The translations under genes were made by a program, and so were the position numbers. Below the pieces are notes generated by a model. That model was given only the letters and a program-made list of their open reading frames with translations, was not told the origin of the DNA and did not search any database. A stretch of 44,798 nt of DNA from Nitrosopumilaceae archaeon (GTDB lineage Archaea; Thermoproteota; Nitrososphaeria; Nitrososphaerales; Nitrosopumilaceae), in assembly GCA_022823825.1 (NCBI GenBank), contig JAJEHG010000058.1, positions 1 to 44,798 on the forward strand. The letters run 5' to 3'. How positions within the stretch are numbered: the first letter of the stretch is position 1; each line of letters starts with the position of its first letter. Below, one piece after another: positions 31,735 to 40,124 of the stretch.

Positions 31735-31742
31735 CGTTAAAG
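31735..31742 (-). promoter_or_regulatory. TATA box for the winged-helix regulator
   Basis: Minus-strand CTTTAACG, centred 23-24 bases upstream of the ATG. Confidence 0.5.
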
Positions 31743-32054
31743 AGAACCCAAGTCACAATTTGTTGCCCTGCCGGGCAAATATTTTGAACCAACCTTGCAT
31801 GTGGCATCATTTTGATAATAATGACAGCATATCGATGATTTCAACAGTATATTGACACGTATAGGAGGCATTCGGATCATCTAGGATCGTCCTTACAAGA
31901 TTTATTGTTGAAGAATGCCAAGATCTATTTGACAAATACGGTTTAAAACCGCATATATCATAGTAATTTTATAATTATACTAGTTTATTAATTATCTTAG
32001 TATTATTGTAAATAATACATAGTATTATGAAAAATATCATAGTGGTTGGTGATC

Positions 32055-32098
32055 GGGGGATCGGGGGGGCGGCAGGGGCGGCAGGGGCAGGGGGGGGG
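32055..32098 (+). other. G-quadruplex-forming G-run cluster
   Basis: Five G runs of 5, 7, 4, 4 and 9 bases separated by loops of 2 to 5 bases on the plus strand. It fits the standard quadruplex pattern and directly follows the AT-rich island. Confidence 0.65.
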
Positions 32099-32356
32099 CG
32101 GCAGCCGCGGGGCCAAGTCGGTGGCAGGACGTCAAAGATGGGCGGTTTGCAAATTCGAGTCGAATGAGTGATCAGGAGCCGCAGGCGACGGTCGGCGCGC
32201 CGCGGCCCTTGGCTCGCCTGCGCGCCGACACAAAACATGGCAGTGATTCCGTATGCGCCGCTACATTCGGCGAACAGGAGTCAGATCACAGCGCCGTACC
32301 GGAAGCCTGCACCGGGGCACAGGAGATAGGGCTGCATGCTGCCACGTATGATGCGT

Positions 32357-32635
32357 CTATGATCCCGGCCGGAGTGTGTTTTTGTGTCTTTCAAGAAATG
32401 CAATTGCAAGTATGATGCATGTCGGAATGATTACCATAGTGGTAAAAAACGAGGTGTTTTGCGAGATGAAGATGTCGGCATTTGGTTCCTCCACCCCTTG
32501 GACAGTTCCGGCATATTCAATACTTACAACATTCCCGACGGGAAGTGTCAGCCGGGTGCTTGTTATCAGCTCCGTGACAAGTGTACAGTCACAGGCCAAT
32601 TCGACGCAGGCCATATAGATTGGAATAAGACCCAT
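32357..32635 (-). CDS. Doubtful small membrane-anchored protein
   Basis: 92 residues. The reading has normal composition, with TLPVGNVVSIEYAGTVQG in the middle (faintly like an FKBP-type strand) and a C-terminal hydrophobic helix (MVIIPTCIILAIAFL) with a basic end, as in a tail-anchored protein. No TATA box at the expected distance and no family match. The opposite strand has an equally long frame, so this is weak. Confidence 0.2.
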   Translation of the reverse strand: MGLIPIYMACVELACDCTLVTELITSTRLTLPVGNVVSIEYAGTVQGVEEPNADIFISQNTSFFTTMVIIPTCIILAIAFLERHKNTLRPGS

Positions 32636-32762
32636 CTAAAACGCGACAAAGCATGCCACGACCACGGATGCCTTGTATCGTAGTCTCATGATTTCGTCAC
32701 AGTTCTTTATTTCTCATAAGATGCGCGGCGGATTTTGCCCTGCAGTTGCATCAGACAAGAGC

Positions 32763-33608
32763 TCAAGCACGAACTCCCGCAATCTTGCCAAAAGAGTCCA
32801 CGTACCGCCGAGTCATAGCAGACACCACGTCGGGCGGAATCTCGGGGGCAGTCGGCGCCCTGCCCGCGCTGCGCTCCTCCTCGAACTTTTTCTTGTAGCC
32901 GTGCTCTGCAAGCCAGTCACGGAGTATCTGCTTGTCGTACGACGTCTGGACACCCCCAGGATTGTACGAATCCTTGGGCCACATGCGGTACTCGTCTGGC
33001 CCTATCGAGTCGCCCAGGGTTATCTGTCCGCCGCCGTCCTCGTCCTCTAGGATGCCAAACTCCAGCTTCAGGTCGGCCAGGATGAACCCGGCGGAGTCGG
33101 CTACACGCGACATGTCCTCGTATATGTAGATCGACTGCTCCTCAAGCCAGTCGTACTGCTGCCCGGAGACCAGCCCCGTGCCGACGGCGGCCTCTCGGTT
33201 CACAGGCACGTCGTGCTCGGATTTTGTGGTCGGATCAAACACGGGCCTTGAGAGCCGGGACGCCAGCTGCGTGTCGGAGCCCTCAGGAAGATCCAGCGTA
33301 CCGTCCCTCCACCTGTCATACATGCTTCCATACAGGTAGCCCCTCACCACGCACTCGATTGGCAGCATCCTCATCCGCCTGACCACCATGTCAGTGTCCG
33401 AGGCGCGCCGCACGAAGTGGTTAGGGACGCCAAGCCGGCCAAACCAGAACTCGGCGGATCTGCACAGTATCTCCCCCTTGCGCGGAATATTCTGCGAGAA
33501 TTTTACGTCGTACGCGGACACGCGGTCAGAGAACCGAAACAACAGGTGTCCCGGCTCGTCCTCCAGCTCGTAGATGTCCTTTACCTTGCCGCTTGCAATA
33601 AACTTCAT
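32763..33608 (-). CDS. purC: SAICAR synthetase (purine biosynthesis)
   Basis: Phosphoribosylaminoimidazole-succinocarboxamide synthase: joins aspartate to CAIR with ATP in purine synthesis. 281 residues, near the usual length for the longer PurC form. Shows [11 protein letters not shown] at the ATP site, SAYDV, signature [14 protein letters not shown] (82-95), and the second signature [10 protein letters not shown]. Begins [16 protein letters not shown] box centred 25-26 bases upstream. No other pur genes are nearby. Confidence 0.96.
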   Translation of the reverse strand: MKFIASGKVKDIYELEDEPGHLLFRFSDRVSAYDVKFSQNIPRKGEILCRSAEFWFGRLGVPNHFVRRASDTDMVVRRMRMLPIECVVRGYLYGSMYDRWRDGTLDLPEGSDTQLASRLSRPVFDPTTKSEHDVPVNREAAVGTGLVSGQQYDWLEEQSIYIYEDMSRVADSAGFILADLKLEFGILEDEDGGGQITLGDSIGPDEYRMWPKDSYNPGGVQTSYDKQILRDWLAEHGYKKKFEEERSAGRAPTAPEIPPDVVSAMTRRYVDSFGKIAGVRA

Positions 33609-33629
33609 GCCAGTGGTATCACACGCGGG

Positions 33630-33638
33630 GATTTAACT
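33630..33638 (-). promoter_or_regulatory. TATA box for purC
   Basis: Minus-strand CAGTTAAAT, centred 25-26 bases before ATG 33608. Confidence 0.6.
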
Positions 33639-33672
33639 GTAAGAGTGTAAGATCAGCGGGTTGGATCGCGCC

Positions 33673-33700
33673 AAAAAAAATCCAAGCGCGGATTTTTTTT
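33673..33700 (-). terminator. Hairpin terminator after nreA
   Basis: Perfect 11-base-pair stem, AAAAAAAATCC / GGATTTTTTTT, with loop AAGCGC. On the minus strand it gives a stem ending in eight T, 82 bases past the nreA stop and before the purC promoter. Confidence 0.75.
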
Positions 33701-33781
33701 ACTTGCTGCTGGCGTGCAGTTGCGCGGCGGCGCGGCAGGGGCCGTTTGTCAGAGCGCGGGCGCCAGACCGATACCGCGCGC

Positions 33782-35029
33782 CTACGCGTAGTCCCCCAGC
33801 GTGCGCTGCCTTGCAAGCCTTGTGGTATCGGCGTGTCCCAACCAGTCTGATGCTGCAATGCCCGTGGCGGACGCGGCAAGCCGCACGCCGCCGGCCATGC
33901 TGTCTGCCACCGCAACGGGGTTTTTCATCGCGGCCCTGACACCCTCGCGCACCTGCCATACGCCCACGGGAACAGAGTATTCGGGGCGAATCTCCCGCAT
34001 CACCAGCGCGCCGGCCTGCACGTGTTTTTCTGCCAGGTATTCCAGCACCCCGAGCCGGGCTGCATAGTATGCCCCCGCCGTGTTCTGTGGCGCGCGCTGC
34101 AGGTGCGAGGTCTCCCAGTCAGAGGCAAAGGATGTCCGTCCCGGGGCCTTTGAGGCGTTGTTGCCGCCGTCAGGGGCCGGCGCATGCCACGCCTCCACCA
34201 GCTCAAAGAGCCACCTGTTCTCAAACAGCACCACCGCAAACGCGTTTCCAAGGTGCTCGTGGCAAAAGACCCTGCACGAGTCCACCACGTCGCACTCGCT
34301 CACGTGCCAAAGCAGCCGGGAGGATATCGCAGAATCGGCCGCCGTAATGCTCCATTTTGTCGGAACCAGCCTGCGCCTTGAGCCGAGCATTCCGATGCTG
34401 AGGCACCTCTGTATGTCGGACATGGCGACGCCCGACTCGTACAGCGAGAACATCGCCTCTGACGCGCTCGCGTCCGTATCGTAATACAGCCTCTCGATCT
34501 GCTTTGACGGGCGCGGCACGTCTGAGAACTCTGCTGAGCGCACCAGCCCGATCGGCCCAAAGGGAGTACCCGTGTCGTCACCGCCGGAGTGTCCGCCCCT
34601 TCGGGCGGTCCGGATCCGTACGGGTCCCTCAAAGGAGATGTCCGATCCGATAGAGGCCGAGGCCATGGCGACCTCCTGCAGCCGCTCCACGTACCGGCTG
34701 TCCCCTCCGGAGCCGGCCAGATCGGCGCGCACCTGCCTCACCCCGCGGATCATTCCAAGCCTCAGCCCCACGATGTCGCCAAGCGAGAGCCCCCGCCACC
34801 TTTCGGGGCTGTCAAATATCGCGGTATCGCCGTGTACGGGCGGCACCATGGGACCCACGTACACTTTGGGATACCCGTACGAGCCCACAAATACAGAGGG
34901 CGGCGTCGAGCCGCTGACGGACATGCCGCGTTCGGTGCGCGCACCGCCGGCCCCGGCGTCGGCGGCATTCCGGGCAAGCGTCATGTGCCACCGTCTGGCA
35001 ATCTCGTCCTTGATCTCGCGGGCGTCCAC
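33782..35029 (-). CDS. nreA: Archaeal DNA-repair protein NreA
   Basis: 415 residues of the archaeal Nre family; NreA in Haloferax helps repair crosslink damage together with UvrABC and PCNA. The family core SVFVGSYGYPKVYVGPMVPP lies at 45-64 and continues with the E-R-W-R-G-L-S-L-G-D-I-V-G-L-R region, then R-R-L-V-P-T-K-W-S-I-T-A-A-D and NAFAVVLFENRWLFEL. The last eight residues, QRTLGDYA, fit a PCNA-interacting box (Q-x-x-L-x-x-Y). I see no CxxC zinc finger at the N-terminus, which other Nre proteins have. GTG start at 35029, 26 bases after the TATA box. Confidence 0.9.
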   Translation of the reverse strand: MDAREIKDEIARRWHMTLARNAADAGAGGARTERGMSVSGSTPPSVFVGSYGYPKVYVGPMVPPVHGDTAIFDSPERWRGLSLGDIVGLRLGMIRGVRQVRADLAGSGGDSRYVERLQEVAMASASIGSDISFEGPVRIRTARRGGHSGGDDTGTPFGPIGLVRSAEFSDVPRPSKQIERLYYDTDASASEAMFSLYESGVAMSDIQRCLSIGMLGSRRRLVPTKWSITAADSAISSRLLWHVSECDVVDSCRVFCHEHLGNAFAVVLFENRWLFELVEAWHAPAPDGGNNASKAPGRTSFASDWETSHLQRAPQNTAGAYYAARLGVLEYLAEKHVQAGALVMREIRPEYSVPVGVWQVREGVRAAMKNPVAVADSMAGGVRLAASATGIAASDWLGHADTTRLARQRTLGDYA

Positions 35030-35050
35030 GCGTATGGGGGGTGACGCTTG

Positions 35051-35060
35051 CGTAATAAAG
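35051..35060 (-). promoter_or_regulatory. TATA box for nreA
   Basis: Minus-strand CTTTATTACG, centred 26-27 bases before the GTG start. Confidence 0.6.
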
Positions 35061-35178
35061 TCGAGCGGTATCCCTTCTCCCCCGGTTCAGGCACACGTAG
35101 AGGAGTGGAAGGGTTCACGATGACATGCGCGCAAACGGCAAACAGGAGCCGCGTTCGTATCGGCCGCGCTCACCGTGA

Positions 35179-36243
35179 CTACGAGCGCTCTGCAAGCCAC
35201 GAACCCAGTTCGGGCAGAACCCTCTTCTGGGACAGGGAGCTTGCAATCATACCCACGTGTCCCGTGGGATACATGCGCAGCGTCTTGTCGCGGCTGCCCA
35301 CTGCAGCGTACAGGGGCATGCTGCACTCCGGCGAGACCAGGTGGTCGCCTACCGCAATCTGGATGAACATGGGCATGGTGATCCTCTTGAGGTCGACGTG
35401 CACGCCGCCCACGTGCATCTTGTTGCGGGCCAGGAGGTTCCGCTGGTAAATGTCGCGTATCCACTGCCTGAACAGCTCCCCGGGTATCGGTGGCGTGTCT
35501 CCCAGCCACTTCTCGACGCGCAGAAAGTTGTCCACAAACCGCTTGTCGTGTATGTTTCTAAAGAAATTCACGTACTTTTCGACGCCCTGCTCAAACGGCT
35601 TGAGCACGGAAAAGCAATAGTACATGAACTCGGGGGGCATGTTGCCTATCGTCTCGACCATCTTGTCCACGTCCATGTGCTTTGCAAGGTTGCTGATTAC
35701 GGTGGTGTCCCTCCACCCGTCCACGACGGGCGCGGTGGCCACGTAGTTTCTGACGCTCTCCGGATGGAGCGCGGCGTACATGGCAGAGATGGTGCCGCCC
35801 GTGCAGTATCCCTGAAGGGACACGGACTCTACGGAGGACTCGTCCTTGATGTGCTCCACGTAGGAGTCCATGTACCCGTTCACGTAGTCGTCAAAGTCCA
35901 GATACTTGTCCATGCTGGTGGGCGTCCCCCAGTCAAGCATGTACACGTCAAAGCCCTGGCGCAGCAGGTTGCGCACCCAGCTCTTTTCGGGATGGATGTC
36001 AAGGATGTGGAACCTGTTGATTACGGCGTACGATATCAGGAGGGGCGTCGCGTGCCGCTTTTCGGTCAGCGGCCTATAGTGCAGGAGGCGCGTCTTGTCT
36101 ATGCCAGAGGCCACGTCATGCCGGGTCACGTCAAGTATGATCTGATCCGGAGAGGAGACCATCCGGGGCGCGTTTATGACGTTGCGGCCAAACTTTAGAA
36201 TCTCCTCGATCAGCTTTGGATCGATCTCCGAGCTGATCGTCAC
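35179..36243 (-). CDS. phaC: Class III polyhydroxyalkanoate synthase, catalytic subunit
   Basis: Polymerises hydroxyacyl-CoA into PHA storage granules together with PhaE. 354 residues, the class III length. Lipase-like box QGYCTGG places the nucleophile at Cys147; the partner residues are Asp300 (VGDHLVSPE) and His329 (TGHVG), almost the same numbering as in the Allochromatium enzyme. It also shows VYMLDWGTP (101-108) typical of PhaC. The ATG overlaps the phaE stop by four bases, so the two subunits are translationally coupled. In this organism 3-hydroxybutyryl-CoA from the 3HP/4HB cycle is the likely precursor (inference). Confidence 0.95.
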   Translation of the reverse strand: MTISSEIDPKLIEEILKFGRNVINAPRMVSSPDQIILDVTRHDVASGIDKTRLLHYRPLTEKRHATPLLISYAVINRFHILDIHPEKSWVRNLLRQGFDVYMLDWGTPTSMDKYLDFDDYVNGYMDSYVEHIKDESSVESVSLQGYCTGGTISAMYAALHPESVRNYVATAPVVDGWRDTTVISNLAKHMDVDKMVETIGNMPPEFMYYCFSVLKPFEQGVEKYVNFFRNIHDKRFVDNFLRVEKWLGDTPPIPGELFRQWIRDIYQRNLLARNKMHVGGVHVDLKRITMPMFIQIAVGDHLVSPECSMPLYAAVGSRDKTLRMYPTGHVGMIASSLSQKRVLPELGSWLAERS

Positions 36244-37865
36244 GTCTCGGTATCACCGTCCTTTCGGTGCGGTCCGCCGTTCGCGGCCGTGCCGGACTTG
36301 CCGCCATTGGAGCCCTGCAGAGCCGAGTCACCCCCGGTGTCGCGTGCCCGGCGCTTGGAATCGTCGGAGCTCTCAGGACTTCGCACGCTTTGTGGTCTTC
36401 TGGAAGGCGCGGGGCGCGTGTCAGCAGCAGGCTGCGGCCGTGGCGGCCTCGGCTGTCCCTGTTGCTGTCGCTGCATACGTCTGGTGTGTCTGTTGGGCCG
36501 GTGGCGCCGGCGCCTCTTTTTCCCGGCAGTGGCTTCAGACGCGCCTGTCGCGTCGCCGGGGGTCGTCCCCGTCCGTTTGGCCGCATCCCGCGGCGGGCGT
36601 GAGAAAGAACCGGATGATGTGCCGGGGGCATGTCGCGTTACAGCAGCAGGTGCGTCCTTTGAGCTTCCGGGTGCCGGCGTGGGTTTTGGCGCGGACTCTG
36701 GCTGCAGGGGCTGCGGATTGGTGCTGCCGGGCCGTCCGGTCTTTGAGAACCTGCGGTGGGGGCGCCTGCGGCGTCGTCTCGGGTTTCTGGCGCCCTGTGC
36801 AGAGGGCCCGGCGGAAGGGTCAGACCGACTTGGTGCTGCAGGGGGCGAGGTTGGATCGGGTTTTGTGGACGGCGGCCTTCCCTCCGGCTCTTGGCGCGTA
36901 AGCCCTGCGGCAGAGCCGCCGGGCGTGCCAGCTTCGCGTGGGCGCGGTGGTCGCGCCTGCACATCGCGTGGCTGCTGCGACTGCCGGTGCTGCGGGCGGT
37001 GCTGCGGGGGTTGCGGCGGATCAGGACGCCGCTGCTCGGGCCGCGGACGCGGCGCAGGTTGCTGCAGCGGGGGCTGTTCTTGAGCATCCCGTGGAGGCGG
37101 CTGCGGCGATGCGCCGTTTGGAGCGTCACCGGCATGGCCGGCGCGTCCGGATTTTGACTTGTCCCCGCCGCCAGCCGTGACTGCGGCGGCAGCGGATTCT
37201 GCAGGAGTGTCACCCCTTCCAGGGTCTGAGGGCGCGCCGCTCACATCCGCAGCAGACGCCGAGCCTGATGCGCCCCTCGAAGTGGAGCCGGAGCCCGTGC
37301 GCCGCAGGCGCTGCAGCTCCAGTTCTGAGAGCCTCAGCCTCTTCTTTAGGGAGTGAATCTCGCGGTACACGTCGTCGATCTCCTCCTTGCTTGGCAAGTT
37401 GGCCGACTGCAACACTGTGTTAGATATGCGGTTCCAATGCTTTACAATCTCGAGCTCCTTTGAGACCAGCTTGCCGTAGTTGGAGCCAAACTTTGGCGAG
37501 TCAAAGAGCTCGGTAAAGTCATTATCAAACATGTCAATCCAGACGCGCTTGAGCGCTTCGATCTGCTCCGTGTCGTGCGGGATGTCCGGCATCTTCTGGT
37601 TGACCTTTTTTTGCGCCTCTCCCCAAGTGTCTGCAAGCTGTGAATAGTATTCGGTCAGGTGTTTGCTGAACGCCACCATGTCCTCACTCATCTCTATCAT
37701 CTCGTTTGTAATCTTCTTGGAGTTTGCCGCAAGCGCCCTCATGGGTCCAACCGACGCCAGCGCCCCGGGCTTGCTTGACATCAGGTGCAGTATGTCGGTC
37801 CAGAACGTCGCAAGCTGCTTGTAGTGCTCAGATGCGTTCCGGAATTCCGAATCATCAACGGTCAT
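36240..37865 (-). CDS. phaE: PHA synthase subunit PhaE with long basic disordered tail
   Basis: 541 residues from ATG 37865. Residues 1-165 are a helical PhaE region (FWTDILHLMSSKPGAL, YYSQLADTWGEAQKKVNQKM, WIDMFDNDFTELFDSPKFG), ending in a coiled coil near 155-185 (REIHSLKKRLRLSELELQRL), the part that contacts PhaC in class III synthases. From about 186 to the end, some 350 residues are low complexity: Pro, Gln, Arg, Ser, Gly, with basic clusters such as RRRRRPHRRFSKTG and KKRRRRHRPNRHTRR. Typical PhaE is about 360 residues without such a tail. ATG 37880 or 37877 would add four or five residues. Followed by phaC with a 4-base overlap. Confidence 0.9.
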   Translation of the reverse strand: MTVDDSEFRNASEHYKQLATFWTDILHLMSSKPGALASVGPMRALAANSKKITNEMIEMSEDMVAFSKHLTEYYSQLADTWGEAQKKVNQKMPDIPHDTEQIEALKRVWIDMFDNDFTELFDSPKFGSNYGKLVSKELEIVKHWNRISNTVLQSANLPSKEEIDDVYREIHSLKKRLRLSELELQRLRRTGSGSTSRGASGSASAADVSGAPSDPGRGDTPAESAAAAVTAGGGDKSKSGRAGHAGDAPNGASPQPPPRDAQEQPPLQQPAPRPRPEQRRPDPPQPPQHRPQHRQSQQPRDVQARPPRPREAGTPGGSAAGLTRQEPEGRPPSTKPDPTSPPAAPSRSDPSAGPSAQGARNPRRRRRRPHRRFSKTGRPGSTNPQPLQPESAPKPTPAPGSSKDAPAAVTRHAPGTSSGSFSRPPRDAAKRTGTTPGDATGASEATAGKKRRRRHRPNRHTRRMQRQQQGQPRPPRPQPAADTRPAPSRRPQSVRSPESSDDSKRRARDTGGDSALQGSNGGKSGTAANGGPHRKDGDTET

Positions 37866-37886
37866 TGCAGGGTTCATCATGGTTTC

Positions 37887-37898
37887 AATAATAAATAG
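37887..37898 (-). promoter_or_regulatory. TATA box for phaE-phaC
   Basis: Minus-strand CTATTTATTATT, centred 25-28 bases before ATG 37865. Confidence 0.6.
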
Positions 37899-38739
37899 GT
37901 AGACAAAGGAGGACGGTACGCCCCCAGGTCGAAACCGTTCGACGTAAGACAATTTGATCAATCAATGCACAAGGATAGGCCGTACGCTTAGATCCTGACT
38001 CTTCCTTCCCCCCCCCCCGAACAGCACAGCCGCGTAAGACGCGGCAGGGAGCCCACCCCTCGGGAGAATCCCCGAGGGAGTGCAGTTCAGTATCAAGGCA
38101 CTCAACGGGCTCACAAAGACACAGGAGCCAAGCATGGGTGCACAAGGTATAAGACCCATAGTAGAGCGGGCATTTGGAATCATTTCACGACAGGCTAAAA
38201 TTTGGACACATACGGCCCTCATATCTTGAACTGCTCCAAGAGGGCGAGAAGATCATACTGTTTGTTTGCGGGTTGCAGCAAAAGATGGTTTGATCCGGCA
38301 AGTGGACGTGTGTTAACGGCCGAGTTTGTAGCCAAATGGAAGGAAGATGACGTGTGACCGGAAATGTTTCCATTTTTGTTCTAAAGGGGGTCCCAGTTCA
38401 TGGAATGCATCTTAAAAGGTCGCTTCCTATTCTACAGTGAATCTAGACGGTACACGATACATGGCGTTTTTGGAACTTGATTTCTCTCCTTCCTCCCTCC
38501 CCCCAACATTGCGAATGAACAAAAACACGCGGCAGAATTAGGCGGATGCAGCGCCCTTTCCCACACCAGCGCATAATTCCACCCGATGTGAACGGGAGGG
38601 AGCGGGTCCACCGCGCTGCATGGAACAGTCAGAGGGCGTACAATTCGGATGAGTCAGCGTTTATGTGCCACTCCCGTCAGCAAGCAGTACGAAAAATGGT
38701 TGTGGCATACGGATGACTACGGGCGCGGGCGGACGGGGC
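37899..38739. other. Gap upstream of the Yip1-like gene
   Basis: About 840 bases. Contains a decayed coding remnant (38038-38357, listed separately). The rest, including pyrimidine-rich runs near 38010 and 38490, shows no gene or RNA that I can support. Confidence 0.5.
38038..38357 (+). pseudogene. Decayed coding remnant in three shifted frames
   Basis: Three consecutive plus-strand readings, each with normal protein composition, join by two frame changes. The first (38038-38229) includes FSIKALNGLTKTQEPSMGAQ then GIRPIVERAFGIISRQ. The second (to 38293) includes RLKFGHIRPSYLELLQEGEK then IILFVCGLQQKMV. The third (38289-38357) reads FDPASGRVLTAEFVAKWKED and stops. VERAFG followed by a basic stretch faintly resembles IS-type transposases, but I cannot name the family. 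Confidence 0.45.
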
Positions 38740-39363
38740 ATGCAAAACGCAGCGGTGGCACTTTACGGCGTGAGGGTGCGGCCAACTACAACGCTTTGCC
38801 ACATATTACATAATCCCGAAACATACCTTGCGTCATCTGTTGCAGTATTTGCGACCATAGTTGTCTTGGGCGTGCTGTTCCCTTCGAATGCCTTTGTAGG
38901 CCAGACGGATGGGACCATGTGGGACGGCGCTCTATACGCCGGGGTTACAGGTTCTGCAAGAATACTGCTAGTAATCCTCGGGATATTTTGGATTGGAAAG
39001 GTGTGGGGAGGAAACCGAAGCCTTCGAAGAGCCTTCCCAGTGCTGGCATACTGTCTGGTGCCCATCACGTTATGGATCGTAGCAGATCCTGCACTGCGGA
39101 GTCTGCTTACTCTTGCGGTTCCGGAGGCAGTCCTCTCTGACGGGCTGACTGAGGGACATGTGATCGTCTATCGTGTTATCCAGTCTGCTTTCAGTCTGCT
39201 CTTCGTAGGATGGGCGTTCCTGCTACATGTAAAGGCGATCCGCATACTGAACGGGTTTGGATACGTCAGATCCATAGTAATCTTGGTGCTGGCCGTACTG
39301 ATCGAGTCTGCGGCCAGCGGCACGGTTCTACATGTTGGCAAAGGCCTGTTTTTCATTCCCTAG
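38740..39363 (+). CDS. Yip1-like multi-pass membrane protein
   Basis: 207 residues from ATG 38740, with four or five hydrophobic helices (TYLASSVAVFATIVVLGVLF; ARILLVILGIFWIGKVWGG; FPVLAYCLVPITLWIV; AFSLLFVGWAFLLHVKAI; SIVILVLAVLIESAAS). The start, a short amphipathic stretch before HNPETYLAS, and the overall layout match archaeal Yip1-domain proteins, whose role is unknown (in eukaryotes they act in membrane traffic). Starts at GTG 38665 or ATG 38713 are in frame; no TATA box decides. Confidence 0.75.
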   Translation: MQNAAVALYGVRVRPTTTLCHILHNPETYLASSVAVFATIVVLGVLFPSNAFVGQTDGTMWDGALYAGVTGSARILLVILGIFWIGKVWGGNRSLRRAFPVLAYCLVPITLWIVADPALRSLLTLAVPEAVLSDGLTEGHVIVYRVIQSAFSLLFVGWAFLLHVKAIRILNGFGYVRSIVILVLAVLIESAASGTVLHVGKGLFFIP

Positions 39364-39565
39364 ATTCCAAAGCCATGCCCAAGACTGTGCTTGGTTACTA
39401 GGGGTACTTGCAGGCGATGCCCCACGCGGACTCGGCGTGTGCATGTAGTCGTGTCAGGATGCCCAGACCTCCTGCAACATATTGGATATAGGCAGATCTG
39501 CATGGCGGCGCCCACGTCCGACCCGGGGCCAAACGGCCATAAGAGTGGGCGCCGTGGATTAAAAA

Positions 39566-39575
39566 GAGATTTTAA
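39566..39575 (+). promoter_or_regulatory. TATA box for the winged-helix membrane protein and birA
   Basis: GAGATTTTAA, centred 25-26 bases before ATG 39598. The next gene follows 5 bases after this one, so it should drive both. Confidence 0.6.
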
Positions 39576-39597
39576 TGGTTCTGGGAGAGTCTTGCGC

Positions 39598-40119
39598 ATG
39601 GAAGGCCGCGACGACGAGCCCACGGTTTCAAAGGAGATCATAGTGCTTGAGGCCATACGGAACGGCATTACAAAGTTTGGCCGCATACAAAAGACGACTA
39701 GGCTTCCTCCCGAGGAGCTGAACGCCATACTCGAGAGGCTGGAGAGGCAGGGGGACATAACCGTAAGGGAGAAGAAAGGCTGGCTTGGCACCAAGATCGA
39801 GCTGAACGTCACAAAGTCGGGGGAGGACAAGGTCGACGAGGGCATACGTGAGATGCAGGCCAAGTGGGGCCAGATGCAGGCCATATACAAGTCCGGTGAC
39901 AAAGAAAAGATGAGGAGCTTTATGGACAGCAACCGCTCCATACTTCCAATGATGCTCTTCTTTGGCGTCATAGACATGATGATGTTCAGCATGATGTTCA
40001 GCATGATTGGAATGCCCATGGCCTCGTACGTCCCGCCGGAAAGTGTGCCGGAGGGCATGGACGACGGCGGCGGCGCGGGCATGGACGACGGCGGATTTGA
40101 TTTTGACATTGGTTTCTAA
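39598..40119 (+). CDS. Winged-helix protein with Met-rich membrane hairpin
   Basis: 173 residues. Winged helix at 10-76 (SKEIIVLEAIRNGITKFGRI; LPPEELNAILERLERQGDI; wing with GWLGTKIELNVT). A linker helix (EGIREMQAKWGQMQAIYKSG) leads to a hydrophobic stretch at 115-139 holding nine methionines, SILPMMLFFGVIDMMMF then SMMFSMIGMP, and an acidic Gly/Asp tail. It is probably a membrane-tethered transcription regulator or sensor. The methionines could bind Cu(I) or simply pack in the membrane. Co-transcribed with birA. Confidence 0.82.
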   Translation: MEGRDDEPTVSKEIIVLEAIRNGITKFGRIQKTTRLPPEELNAILERLERQGDITVREKKGWLGTKIELNVTKSGEDKVDEGIREMQAKWGQMQAIYKSGDKEKMRSFMDSNRSILPMMLFFGVIDMMMFSMMFSMIGMPMASYVPPESVPEGMDDGGGAGMDDGGFDFDIGF

Positions 40120-40124
40120 GAGCC

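Larger units (their letters stand above)
31743..32762. other. Long accessory gap with AT-rich and G-rich islands
   Basis: About 1 kb with no strong gene. From 31743 to 32045 it is AT-rich against a GC-rich genome and holds a palindrome (CGGTTTAAAACCG, 31939-31951) and a hairpin (GTATTATT-GTA-AATAATAC, 32000-32018). A G-run cluster follows at 32055-32098. From 32150 on, composition is intermediate, with short frames only. Confidence 0.6.

Noticed and set aside
32384-32683. Plus-strand 99-codon cysteine-rich frame
   Set aside because: No ribosome site or TATA box, no known cysteine pattern, and an equally long frame on the other strand; left as undecided.
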